DNA of 57,059 bases from DASZTV01 sp035548055 (GTDB lineage Bacteria > Actinomycetota > Actinomycetes > JAFAQI01): assembly GCA_035548055.1 (NCBI GenBank), contig DASZTL010000103.1, positions 1-57,059 of the forward strand, in the 5' to 3' direction. The notes under the pieces were generated by a model. The model was not told the origin of the DNA. It saw nothing but the letters and a program-made list of their open reading frames with translations, and made no database searches. The position numbers and the translations under genes are program-made. Positions 16,260-25,900 of the stretch are shown piece by piece (the first letter of the stretch is position 1; each line of letters opens with the position of its first letter).

Positions 16260-17342
16260 GTGTCCGCCTTGATGATCGAGCCGTTCTTACGCGCGCTCGT
16301 CGACTGTGGGGGCTCCGACTTGCACTGCAAGGTCGGGTCGCCGCCCCGCGTCCGAATCGACGGACGGCTCCGCAAGCTGGAGACCCGTGACCTCACCCCC
16401 GCCGACACCGATCAGATGGTGCGTGAGGTCCTGCGCGACGACCTGATCGAGGAGTTCGAACGCACTAACGAGGCTGACTTCGCCTATTCGCTGCCCGACG
16501 TCGGCCGGTTCCGGGTCAACGCATTCCGCTCCCGCGGCTCGGCCGGTCTGGTGTTCCGGCGCGTCTCCGTCGGCGCCATCCCGCTCGGCGATCTCGGTCT
16601 GCCGACCGTACTCGAAACCCTGGCGCTCGAGCCGCGGGGTCTCGTGCTTGTCACCGGCCCGACGGGATCGGGAAAGACGACGACGCTCGCCGGAATGATC
16701 GACCACATCAACATCAACCGCGAAGTGCACGTCGTCACCATCGAAGACCCGATCGAGATCCTGCACTTCGACAAGCTGGCGATGATCAACCAGCGCGAGG
16801 TGCGCGTCGATACGGACGACTTCCACGTCGCACTGCGTGCGGCTCTGCGCCAAGACCCCGACGTCATCCTCGTCGGTGAGATGCGTGACCAGGAGACGGT
16901 GCGCGCGGCACTGGCCGCCGCCGAGACCGGCCACTTCGTCATGTCGACGCTTCACACCACTGATGCGCAGGAGACGATCACGCGTGTCGTCGACTTCTTC
17001 CCACCGCACGAGCAGAAGCAGGTCCGGATCTCGCTGGCGAGTGCGCTGCGCGGAATCATCTGCCAGCGGCTCGTACCCCGCGCCGACGGTGAGGGCCGTT
17101 GCGTCGCCATGGAGGTCTGCGTCAACACCGGTCGTGTTGCCGACGCGATCACGGACGCGGAAAAGTCAGGATCGATCATGTCGTTGATCGCAGAGGGCTC
17201 GTACTACGGCATGCAGACGTTCGACCAGCACCTGGTCGCGCTCATCCGCGACGGGGTCATCACTCTGGACGCAGCGATGACCGCCTCGACCAACCCGCAC
17301 GACCTCACCGTTGAGCTGCGAAGGGTCGGTCTCGTCGCGTAA
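16260..17342 (+). CDS. pilT: PilT/VirB11-like secretion ATPase
   Basis: A 360-residue hexameric AAA-like ATPase of the type IV pilus retraction class. SDLHCKVGSPPRVRIDG opens the N-domain; the Walker A GPTGSGKTTT is at about residue 133; IEDPIE is the Asp box; DVILVGEMRD near residue 200 is the Walker B; TGHFVMSTLHTTDA is the His box. GTG 16260 is chosen for the GGAGAAG just upstream. No other pilus gene is present, as for many solitary actinobacterial pilT-like genes, so its partner system is unknown. Confidence 0.85.
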   Translation: MSALMIEPFLRALVDCGGSDLHCKVGSPPRVRIDGRLRKLETRDLTPADTDQMVREVLRDDLIEEFERTNEADFAYSLPDVGRFRVNAFRSRGSAGLVFRRVSVGAIPLGDLGLPTVLETLALEPRGLVLVTGPTGSGKTTTLAGMIDHININREVHVVTIEDPIEILHFDKLAMINQREVRVDTDDFHVALRAALRQDPDVILVGEMRDQETVRAALAAAETGHFVMSTLHTTDAQETITRVVDFFPPHEQKQVRISLASALRGIICQRLVPRADGEGRCVAMEVCVNTGRVADAITDAEKSGSIMSLIAEGSYYGMQTFDQHLVALIRDGVITLDAAMTASTNPHDLTVELRRVGLVA

Positions 17343-17444
17343 CCCGGACGGCGATGTGGATTTGGCCACCTAGCCCAATCCGGGCCCGCCGATTGGGTCG
17401 TCGGCACGAGGTAGTGATCACCGGTTGCCGATTACCGTGCCGTT

Positions 17445-18293
17445 GTGTCGAACGATCTGGGCGTGCGCATGCCCACCGGTGTCGACTTCGAGTTCGTGCG
17501 AACCGAACCGCAGGCGAGGGCCGCGGTCGGCGTGCTCGCGGCGGTCTGGTTGCGAGGGTCTGACGAGCCGGTCAAGCCCGAGCTCGCCTTGGCATTCGCA
17601 CACTCCGGCAACTATGTCGTGGTCGTTCGTAAGCAGGGTGAGGTCGTGGGTGCCGCCATCGGCTTTCGTGGCGCGGACGTCGACGGCCCACACCTGCACA
17701 GCCACATCGCCGGGATCCTGCCGCAGTACCGAGGATCCGGCCTCGGCTACGCGCTGAAGCAGCACCAGCGCTCCTGGGCGTTGCAGCAGGGGTTGGAGCG
17801 GGTGGTCTGGACGTTCGACCCGCTCGTCGGGCGCAACACGTACTTCAACGTCGTCAAGCTTGGTGCTGCGCTCACGACGTACTACGTCAACTTCTACGGC
17901 GCGATGCGCGATGGCATCAACAGTGGTGACGAGACAGACCGCTGTCTCGCGACGTGGCGGCTGTCGAGCAGCGGTGTGGTCTCGGCCGCGGCGGGATGCT
18001 TCTCACCGGCTGATCTCGGTCAGGCGCGAGCGGACGGTGCGGTCGAGGCGCTGTGCCGTCGTTCCGACGGTGGGCCGGAGCTCGCCGCTACTGACGCCGC
18101 GATCCGGCTGATCCAGACGCCGAAGGACATCGTCGGGCTGCGACAGACCGACCCGGCGCTCGCACATGCCTGGCGGGTGGCGATGCGCCAGGCGCTGACG
18201 GCGGCCTTCGCGGATGGGCTCGAGGTCGTGGGAGTCACGCGCGACCTCTGGTACGTCCTCGCCGCCGCCGACATCGTCGAGTCGACGGGCTAG
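17445..18293 (+). CDS. GNAT acyltransferase, COG3375 type (candidate amino-acid N-succinyltransferase)
   Basis: A 282-residue GNAT protein. The acyl-CoA loop is LPQYRGSGLGYALKQHQRSW; VWTFDPLVGRNTYFNVVKLG and YYVNFYGAMRDGINSGDETD are typical of the COG3375 group. In several bacteria this group is encoded beside N-succinylamino acid racemase and an M20 hydrolase, where a GNAT protein acts as D-amino-acid N-succinyltransferase. Both partner types occur within 12 kb here. The substrate is inferred from context, not visible in the sequence. Confidence 0.75.
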   Translation: MSNDLGVRMPTGVDFEFVRTEPQARAAVGVLAAVWLRGSDEPVKPELALAFAHSGNYVVVVRKQGEVVGAAIGFRGADVDGPHLHSHIAGILPQYRGSGLGYALKQHQRSWALQQGLERVVWTFDPLVGRNTYFNVVKLGAALTTYYVNFYGAMRDGINSGDETDRCLATWRLSSSGVVSAAAGCFSPADLGQARADGAVEALCRRSDGGPELAATDAAIRLIQTPKDIVGLRQTDPALAHAWRVAMRQALTAAFADGLEVVGVTRDLWYVLAAADIVESTG

Positions 18294-18332
18294 CACCGAA
18301 CCGGCTGTGTCTTACCTCGCGACAATGAAAGG

Positions 18333-20051
18333 GTGACCGACGGAGGCGGCCTAGGAGGTGCGTACGTGGGCCGAGCATCAGGTGCGCCTGCCGGCGACAT
18401 CGAGCCACCATCGCAGCCGAGCGGAGAGCCGCCGCCCGCACCGACGTTGCGCGCGCTCATCGAACGTCTGCAGCCCGCCCTGCTCGAGGTCGTGTCGGCA
18501 CCCCGGGGACTCGACGTGCCGGTGTCGGATCCGCTGCTCCTCGACGTGTCGGAGCCGCTGCCACCGGCCGACGGCGTGGTCGTCCTCGCCTTAGGCGTCG
18601 ACAGTGACCGGGGCCGGGTGTCGGTGGTCCGCCAGGCGGCGGACGCCGGCGCCGTGGCGGTGGTGGTCAAGCTGCCGGGCGCGGCGGGGGACGACTTGCG
18701 CGCCGCCGCGGAGGATGCCGGCGTCGCTCTGCTCGCGGTGCCGCAGGAGCTCGCCTGGGGGCACCTCTACACGCTGTTGCTGACGGCCGCGGTGCGCCCG
18801 GCGCCCGAGTCCGCCGGGCTGTCCGAGGCGCCGCTCGGCGACCTGTTCGCGTTGGCGAACGCCGTAGCCGCGGTGGTCGGCGGCGCCACCACGATCGAGG
18901 ACCCTGGCAACCATGTGGTGGCTTACTCCAACCTCGAGCATCCGATCGACGCCGCGCGTCAGCGGACGATCCTCGGTCGTCAGGTCCCTACCGAGTGGAT
19001 CCGGCGGCTGCAGGACGCGGGGGTGTTCCGGCGTCTCTGGCAGACCGATGAGGTGGTGCGGATCGCCGACTTCGTGGGCGACAAGGTGGAGTATCTGCCG
19101 CGCCTTGCAGTCGCTGTGCGCGCCGGCGGCGAGCTGCTGGGCAGCATCTGGGTGATTGAAGGACGGGAGCCGCTCGGACCCGAGGCGGAACGGATCTTGC
19201 GCGACGCCTCTCGCATTGCTGCCTTGCACCTGCTTCGCCACCGCAGCGCCGCCGATGTCGAGCGGCACCAGCGGGCCCGCGTCCTGCTTGCGGTGCTGGA
19301 CGGCACCGATGACGTCGGGCTCGCGGAGGACGTGCTGGGGCTTGACGCGGGGCGGTCGATGGCCGTGGTGGCCTTCGAGGTCGGCGATCAGCCAGATGCT
19401 TCCAGCACGATCGCGGCGGCCCGGGTTGCGGATCTCGTCGCCGTGTATTGCGAGTCCTATCGGCGCGAGGCCTACTGCGCCGCGACCGGCGCGCGCGTAT
19501 TCGCGCTCGTGGTCGTGGACGCCGACGACGACGCGCGTTCCGGCGAGGCACTCGCCACCGCGATCGTCGACCGGGCCGGCAACGCCCTACAAGTGCAGCT
19601 GCGAGCGGGCATCGGGAGCACGGTGACGGGGTTGGGTGGCGTCGCTGCGTCTCGGCGGGAGGCCGAGCAGGTGCTCGAGGTGATCGGTGTCGGCGGCGGT
19701 CGGCGTACGGCGACCATCGACGCTGTACGTCCACAGGTCTTCCTGCGGCGATTGCGAGAGATCGCGTCCAGAACGCCGGATCTGCTCGTCGGTCAGGTCG
19801 TGGCGCTCGCCGAGCAGGATGCGGCGAAGGGCACGGCCTGGGTGCAGACGCTGCGGGCCTATTTCGATGCCTACGGGGACATGGCCTCCGCGGCGGCCGC
19901 GGTGAACGTCCACCCCAACACGTTCCGATACCGGGTGCGACGGATCACTGAGCTCTTCGGGCTGGACCTGAACGATCCGGATGGCCGCTTGGTGGCGGAG
20001 CTTCAGCTGAGGTTCCTCGACGACCGGCGGCCGTCCGGCTACGGTACCTGA
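18333..20051 (+). CDS. PucR/CdaR-family transcriptional regulator
   Basis: A 572-residue regulator. After a disordered proline-rich start comes a PucR-like sensor region (residues 30-160), a GAF-like central domain (about 170-320), a CdaR GGDEF-like domain (about 325-450), and the C-terminal helix-turn-helix DMASAAAAVNVHPNTFRYRV. PucR members usually activate catabolic or transport genes on binding a metabolite. It lies 39 bp after the GNAT gene and directly upstream of the lipoprotein-transporter operon, so it is the best candidate to regulate the cluster. Confidence 0.87.
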   Translation: MTDGGGLGGAYVGRASGAPAGDIEPPSQPSGEPPPAPTLRALIERLQPALLEVVSAPRGLDVPVSDPLLLDVSEPLPPADGVVVLALGVDSDRGRVSVVRQAADAGAVAVVVKLPGAAGDDLRAAAEDAGVALLAVPQELAWGHLYTLLLTAAVRPAPESAGLSEAPLGDLFALANAVAAVVGGATTIEDPGNHVVAYSNLEHPIDAARQRTILGRQVPTEWIRRLQDAGVFRRLWQTDEVVRIADFVGDKVEYLPRLAVAVRAGGELLGSIWVIEGREPLGPEAERILRDASRIAALHLLRHRSAADVERHQRARVLLAVLDGTDDVGLAEDVLGLDAGRSMAVVAFEVGDQPDASSTIAAARVADLVAVYCESYRREAYCAATGARVFALVVVDADDDARSGEALATAIVDRAGNALQVQLRAGIGSTVTGLGGVAASRREAEQVLEVIGVGGGRRTATIDAVRPQVFLRRLREIASRTPDLLVGQVVALAEQDAAKGTAWVQTLRAYFDAYGDMASAAAAVNVHPNTFRYRVRRITELFGLDLNDPDGRLVAELQLRFLDDRRPSGYGT

Positions 20052-20071
20052 CGAGGAGAATCGGTACCGTA
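20040..20071. promoter_or_regulatory. 9-bp inverted repeat overlapping the PucR gene stop
   Basis: TACGGTACC (20040-20048) and GGTACCGTA (20063-20071) are separated by 14 nt, and each arm contains the palindrome GGTACC. It overlaps the end of the PucR gene and precedes the lipoprotein operon by about 130 bp. It could be an operator for a dimeric regulator or a terminator; the AT content and absence of a T tract favour an operator. Confidence 0.45.
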
Positions 20072-20204
20072 CGTCGAATGCCTTGCCACGTGGGTGGGCC
20101 GCACAGTGAATCCGGCGCCAGTTGGTAGGGCGACACGACGACTCCGGGCCAACCACGCACCACGATGTAGGTCTTGTCCCGACGATCGAGCCAGGAGTCG
20201 GCCG

Positions 20205-20750
20205 TTGCGTACCGCCCAGACCGCAACTCGGCGCCTCGCCGCTGCCGTCGTGGCCGGGGTGCTCGTCCTGTCCGGGTGCGGGATCACCCACATCCACGAC
20301 CTGAGCTTCCGGGTGGACAAACGCCTGGACTTCATCAGTCCGCAGAGCCGGGCCAAGGTGCATCAGCCGGTGACCGTGTCCTGGTCGATGAAGGACTTTC
20401 GGGTCGCTGGGCCGAAAAGCGGTGAGCCGCCGAGTCGTGATGCCGGGTACTTCGCGGTCTTCGTCGATCGCGCGCCGATCAAGCCTGACGCGACGATGAA
20501 GAGCGTCGCCGGTGGCGATCCGGCCTGCCAGAGCGACCCGAGCTGCCCGGACAAGTCCTACCTGCGCCAGCACCTCGTGTTCACGACGACAGCGACGTCC
20601 ATCAAGCTTCCGTTGATTCCGGATCTTGCGAACAGCAAAGAGAAGTACCAACTACATCGGATCACGGTCGTACTGATGGACACCTCGGGGCATCGGATCG
20701 GCGAGAGCGCATGGGAGCTCGATGTGCGGATCCCGAAGGCGAGCCTTTGA
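20205..20750 (+). CDS. Lipoprotein of unknown function
   Basis: A 181-residue predicted lipoprotein. The signal peptide (TATRRLAAAVVAGVLVLSGC) ends in lipobox LSGC. The mature part has an Ig-like feel: VHQPVTVSWSMKDFRV, YFAVFVDRAPIK and HRITVVLMDTSGHRIGESAW are alternating strands. TTG 20205 is chosen because AGGAG lies 8 bp upstream and gives a normal signal peptide. Its stop overlaps the next ATG by one base. It occupies the place where a branched-chain amino-acid transporter normally has its binding protein, but is far too small to be one. Confidence 0.75.
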   Translation: MRTAQTATRRLAAAVVAGVLVLSGCGITHIHDLSFRVDKRLDFISPQSRAKVHQPVTVSWSMKDFRVAGPKSGEPPSRDAGYFAVFVDRAPIKPDATMKSVAGGDPACQSDPSCPDKSYLRQHLVFTTTATSIKLPLIPDLANSKEKYQLHRITVVLMDTSGHRIGESAWELDVRIPKASL

Positions 20751-22975
20751 TGGCGCGCCGGGATGGCTCGTCGGTCGTGACGGTCCCTTCGGGCATCGAG
20801 GGTGTGGTCGACCTCGAGCAGACGCGTGAAGAGCTTCATGAGTCCGCGCGCGTCAAGCTTGGCGTCACCGGTGACGCTGAGACGACCGGATTTCGCACCG
20901 TCCTTCGCGACAACCAGTTGTCGGTCTACCCGATCGTCGCGCTCGGCCTGCTCTACATCTCGGACAACTTCCAGGCGTTCGCGTTCGGGGTGCTAACGCC
21001 GGAAATCAGCCGAACACTCGGCATCTCGATCGGGGCCATCAGTGCCGCGATCGGGCTGCGCGCGTTGGCCGTCGCGGCCGCTCCGCTTCCGGTGGCCGCG
21101 TTGACCCAGGGTCGAGCGCGGCGCGCGCTGCTGTGCATCGTCACCGGGTTCCTCTGGAGCGTTCTGACGCTGTTCACGGGCTTCGTCACGTCGTTGCTCG
21201 GCTTGATCGCCATCCTGGTCTTCGACGGGATGAGCACCGGTAGCGCGCAGTCGCTACACACGCCGCTCGTGGTGGACAGCTACCCGCCCGCCGCCCGGGT
21301 TCGGGCCGTCTCGCTCTACCAGGCGGTCGGCACCTTCGGCAACATCCTCGCGCCCGCGCTCGTCGGCCTGCTGGCCAGCGTCGCGGGGTTCACCTGGCGC
21401 GGCGTGTTCCTGCTGCTCGGGCTCACCTCGATCGCGATGACCATGGTGTCGCTCGGACTCCGCGATCCCGGCTTCGGCAAGTGGGACACCGAGCAGCTGC
21501 GCGCGAGCGTTCGCGAGGCGCATCGTGACGAAGGCGGCACACCGGACCTTGCTGCGGACGATGTCACTCTTGGGTTCTGGGAGATCTGCCGTCGGGTGAT
21601 GCTGGTCCCGACAAACCGTCGGATCTGCGCCGGTTTCGCGGTGCTGGGAATCCTCGTGGTGCCGCTGCTGACGTTCGTCTCCTTCTTCCTCGACGAACGG
21701 TGGAACCTCGGTCCGGGCAAGCGAGGGCTGTTCTTCGCGTACTACGCCGGTGCCGGTGTCATCGCACTGCTGTTGTACGGCCGACGCGGCGAGAAGCAGT
21801 TCAGCGCCGACCCGGCGAGGCTGCTTCGAGTCGGCGGCTATCTGCTCGGGATGGGCGTCGTGTTCATCGCGATCGGCGGTGTCATGCCGTGGTTCTGGCC
21901 GATGGTCGTGTGCTTCGGCCTCGCTGGTGGTTGCATCGCTGTGCTGACTCCCGCATTGGGCATCTCATTGCTGTCGATCGTGCCGTCGAACATGCGGGCG
22001 CACGCCCAGTCTCTGGCGCAGATGTTTGCCGCGATCGGCGGTACCGCCGGAGCGCTTCTCCTCAGTGGCGTCCAGACGCAGTACGGCGTCGCCGGCGCGA
22101 TGATCTCGATCGCGATCCCCGGCGTGATCGCGGCGTTCGTCATCGGTAGTGCCGGCAAGCTCATCCAGTCCGATCTCGACCAGATGATCGACAGCGTCCT
22201 CGAAGGGGAGGAGATCCGGCGGCTGCAGGCCAGCGGTGCTCATCTGCCGATGCTCTCGGTCCGCGGGATCGACTTCTCCTACGGCCAGCTGCAAGTGCTG
22301 TTCGACGTCGACTTCACCGTCGACGACGGCGAGATGGTCGCACTCCTCGGTGTGAACGGCGCGGGCAAGTCGACGCTGCTCAAGGTCATCTCCGGCATCG
22401 GGCTGCCCTCCCGGGGCAGCGTGCGCTTCCGCGGTCAGGAGATCACCTACCTGGATCCGGAGCGGCGAGTCGGCCTGGGCATCACCCAGATCCCCGGTGG
22501 CCGCGCAGTGTTCGGCCCGATGACGATCGTCGAGAACCTTCGGAGCTACGGCTACACGATGGGGCGAGATCGGACCGGCGTCGACCGAGCGATCGAGACG
22601 ACATTCGCCGCGTTCCCGCGTCTGTATGAGCGTCGGAACTCGCTCGCCGCGACCCTGTCCGGCGGCGAGCAGCAGATGCTCGGCCTGTCCAAGGCGCTGA
22701 TCCTTCGACCCCGGTTGCTGCTGATCGACGAGCTGTCGCTCGGCCTCGCGCCGGTCATCGTCGGGCAGCTGCTCGACATGGTCCGCCAGATCAACGCCGA
22801 CGGCACGGCGATCGTCCTCGTCGAGCAGTCGGTCAACATCGCGCTCAACCTCGTCGAGCACGCCTACTTCATGGAGAAGGGCGAGATGCGTTTCGACGGG
22901 CGCGCGGAAGAGCTGCTCGCCCGCGAGGATCTGCTTCGTGCGGTCTTCCTGCAAGGCGCTGGGGCCGCCAAATGA
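20750..22975 (+). CDS. MFS-LivF fusion: major facilitator domain joined to an ABC ATPase
   Basis: A 741-residue fusion. Residues about 45-480 form a twelve-helix MFS unit with the loop TQGRARRALL and the central stretch YPPAARVRAVSLYQAVGTFG. From about residue 500 the protein is a LivF-type ABC ATPase: Walker A GVNGAGKST near 534, signature LSGGEQQ near 636, Walker B LLLIDELSLGLAP near 656, then the H-loop replaced by LVEQS as in LivF. Asp-Glu-Leu-Ser replaces the usual Asp-Glu-Pro-Ser. The frame is continuous. It overlaps the LivHMG gene by 4 bp, indicating one complex. This architecture is very unusual. Confidence 0.87.
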   Translation: MARRDGSSVVTVPSGIEGVVDLEQTREELHESARVKLGVTGDAETTGFRTVLRDNQLSVYPIVALGLLYISDNFQAFAFGVLTPEISRTLGISIGAISAAIGLRALAVAAAPLPVAALTQGRARRALLCIVTGFLWSVLTLFTGFVTSLLGLIAILVFDGMSTGSAQSLHTPLVVDSYPPAARVRAVSLYQAVGTFGNILAPALVGLLASVAGFTWRGVFLLLGLTSIAMTMVSLGLRDPGFGKWDTEQLRASVREAHRDEGGTPDLAADDVTLGFWEICRRVMLVPTNRRICAGFAVLGILVVPLLTFVSFFLDERWNLGPGKRGLFFAYYAGAGVIALLLYGRRGEKQFSADPARLLRVGGYLLGMGVVFIAIGGVMPWFWPMVVCFGLAGGCIAVLTPALGISLLSIVPSNMRAHAQSLAQMFAAIGGTAGALLLSGVQTQYGVAGAMISIAIPGVIAAFVIGSAGKLIQSDLDQMIDSVLEGEEIRRLQASGAHLPMLSVRGIDFSYGQLQVLFDVDFTVDDGEMVALLGVNGAGKSTLLKVISGIGLPSRGSVRFRGQEITYLDPERRVGLGITQIPGGRAVFGPMTIVENLRSYGYTMGRDRTGVDRAIETTFAAFPRLYERRNSLAATLSGGEQQMLGLSKALILRPRLLLIDELSLGLAPVIVGQLLDMVRQINADGTAIVLVEQSVNIALNLVEHAYFMEKGEMRFDGRAEELLAREDLLRAVFLQGAGAAK

Positions 22976-25900
22976 GCGGGGTGATGACGGCCTTCGACTC
23001 CGACGGCGGTGGTCGACGGCTCCCGACGCCGTCCCGCAAGGCACTGCTGACTTTTGTGGTGTTCGTGGTGGCCGTCGTCGCCGCGAAGATGCTTTCGGCA
23101 CTGCTGGACCAGCACGGCGTGATCAAGGCCTCGACGCCGTTTCCGGTGATCGTGCTCGGCACGATCATCGGTCTCACCTACGGGCTGCTCGGTGTCGGGC
23201 TAGTGCTCATCTACCGAACCAACCGAATCGTCAACTTCGCGCACGGGCAGATCGGCGCCTTCGGTTCGGCCTTCTTCGGGGTCGCTGCGGTCAAGTGGCA
23301 CATCCCGTACTGGGTTGCGTTCCCGATGGCGCTCGTCGTGTCCGCGGCAACCGGTGCCGCGGCCGAGACGGGCGTCGTACGGCGACTGCGCAACGCCCCG
23401 CGACTGATGAGCGTGGTAGCGACGCTGGGTGTCGGGCAGTTCCTGGTGGTCTTCGCGCTCGTCATCAACTCGACTGCCTCGGCGGGCTCGCTGTATCCCC
23501 AACCGTCGTTCCTGCCCGCTTTCAACATCGGCGCCTTGCGCGTCACGCAGGCGTACTCGGGAATGCTCATCCTCTCCCCGATCGTCGTCATCGCGCTTGC
23601 GATCTTCTTGAAGCGGAGCCGCTTCGGTCTCGGTATCCGTGCGGCCGCCGCCAACCCCGAGGCGGCGCGGATGTCGGGCATCTTCGCGTCACGCATGTCG
23701 ACGCTGGCCTGGGGGATCGCGGGTGCGCTCAGCGCCATGACCGCGATCCTCACCGCGCCGACCCAGGGCTTCACCAGCGGCGACAGCTTCGGCCCGGAGT
23801 TGTTGCTTCGCGCAATGACGGCTGCTGTCGTCGGCCGGATGCAAAACCTCCCACTTGCCCTCGCCGGCGGCATCGGGCTGGGAATCCTCGAGCAGATCTT
23901 GCTCTGGAACTACCCGGAGTCGGGTCTCGTCGAGGTCATGCTCTTCGCGGTCATCCTCGTCGCGCTGCTGTTCCAGCGGCAACGTGGCGGCCGCGACGAG
24001 GAGAAAGGGAGCTGGGCCGCGGTGCAGGGCCTGCGGCCGATCCCGCAGCGGTTGCAGGAGCTCTGGATGGTCCGCGCTCTCGGACCGGTGTCGGCAGTCG
24101 CTGGTCTTGCGATCCTCGCGGTGCTGCCGCTGTTCATCAGCAACAGCGTGTCCGTGCACTTCACCGAGTTTCTCGCCTTCTCGATCGTCGGTCTGTCGAT
24201 TTGCGTGCTGACCGGCCTCGCCGGCCAGTTGACACTGGGCCAGTTCGCGGTCGCAGCGGTCGGTGCGGTCGTCTCGTACCAGGTGTCGGCGCGCATCGGC
24301 GACTTCCCGCTCGCATTGCTCTACGCGGGCTTGGCTGCCGGACTGGCGTCCGTGCTGATCGGCCTTCCCGCACTGCGGATCCGCGGGTTGATGCTCACGC
24401 TCACGACGCTGGGCTTCGCCCTCGCGACACCCAGTTGGTTGCTCGCGCAGGACTGGATGCTCGGCGCGGGGCATGACCCCGGCCAGCCGATCGTGTTCGG
24501 GCGCGCGCTCGAAACCGGCCACGAGTACTACTACTTCGCATTGGTCATCTTCGTGCTCACATTCGTGATGGTCTACAACCTCAGACGCAGCGGCTTCGGC
24601 CGGCTTCTTGTCGCGATTCGTGACAACGAAGACAACGCCCGTGCGTTCACGATCCGGGCGAGCACGGTGAAGCTGCAGGGCTACCTGATCGCCGGTTTCG
24701 TCGCGGGCATCGGGGGTGCGGTCTACGGGCACTCCCTGTCGAGCATCGGGCCGACGACCTTCCAGACCTCGGCCAGCATCGACGTCGTCGTCATGACCGT
24801 CTTCGGCGGCGTCTTCATGCTCTCGGGACCGATCATCGGCGCGCTCTGGGTGATCATGCTGCCGCTGGTCAATCTCGGCAACATCGGCCTGGCCGCCACC
24901 ACTTTCGGCACCCTGCTCGTGATCCTCTGGAAGCCGGGCGGCCTGGTGCAGCTGGTCGTCGAACCGATCCGTGACCGTCTCGTCAAGGTGATCGCGCGCG
25001 CGCACGGCATCGACCCGGAGCCGCTGTTCGCGGGCGACGACAGCCCGCCATCTGCAACGGAATCGGCCGGCGGCACCATGGCCCGGCTGCAGGCGCGCGA
25101 CCGTACCCACGTTCCGCCGCAGCGACGCCCCACAACGGGCACGACGCTGCTCGAGGCGAAGCATCTGCGGAAGAGCTTCGGCGGTGTGCACGCGGTTCGC
25201 GACGTGTCGATCGCCGTACGCGCCGGCGAGACGATGGGTCTGATCGGCCCGAACGGCGCCGGCAAGACGACGACCTTCGAGTTGCTCGGCGGATTCACCC
25301 GGCCGGACGCCGGCCAGGTGTCGTTCAACCGCCGCGACATCTCCCACCTGGGCCCGGAGGAGCGAGCGAAGCTAGGCCTGATCCGTTCCTTCCAGGACGC
25401 CGCGCTGTTCCCGACGATGACCGTCAAGGAGACCGTCATGCTCGCCTTCGAGCGGGTGCAGCCGACCCGGTTCCTGAGCTCCACCGTCGGCGTCACGCTT
25501 GGCGAGAAGAGCAAGGAGCGGCGGGCCCGGGCGCTGGTGTCCGCGATGGGGCTCGATCGCTACCGCGACAAGCAGATCCAGGAGCTGTCGACCGGTACCC
25601 GGCGCATCACCGAGATTGCCTGCCTGGTCGCGCTAGAGCCGGTCTGCCTGCTCCTCGACGAGCCGTCGTCAGGCATCGCCCAGCGCGAGACAGAAGCACT
25701 CGGGCACCTTCTCGTCGACCTCAAGAATCAGCTCGACCTGACGCTCGTGATCATCGAGCACGACATCCCGTTGATCATGGGCATCTCGGACCGGATCGTG
25801 GCGATGGCGGATGGCGTGGTCATCGCGGACGGCTCACCCGACGTCGTCCGCAACACTCCGTCGGTCGTCGACGCCTACCTCGGCGGCAGCGTGACGGCGA

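Noticed and set aside
23689..25347. 552-codon minus-strand frame within the LivHMG gene
   Set aside because: Low-complexity translation rich in Arg, Asp, His and Gln; the plus strand codes for a clear transporter.
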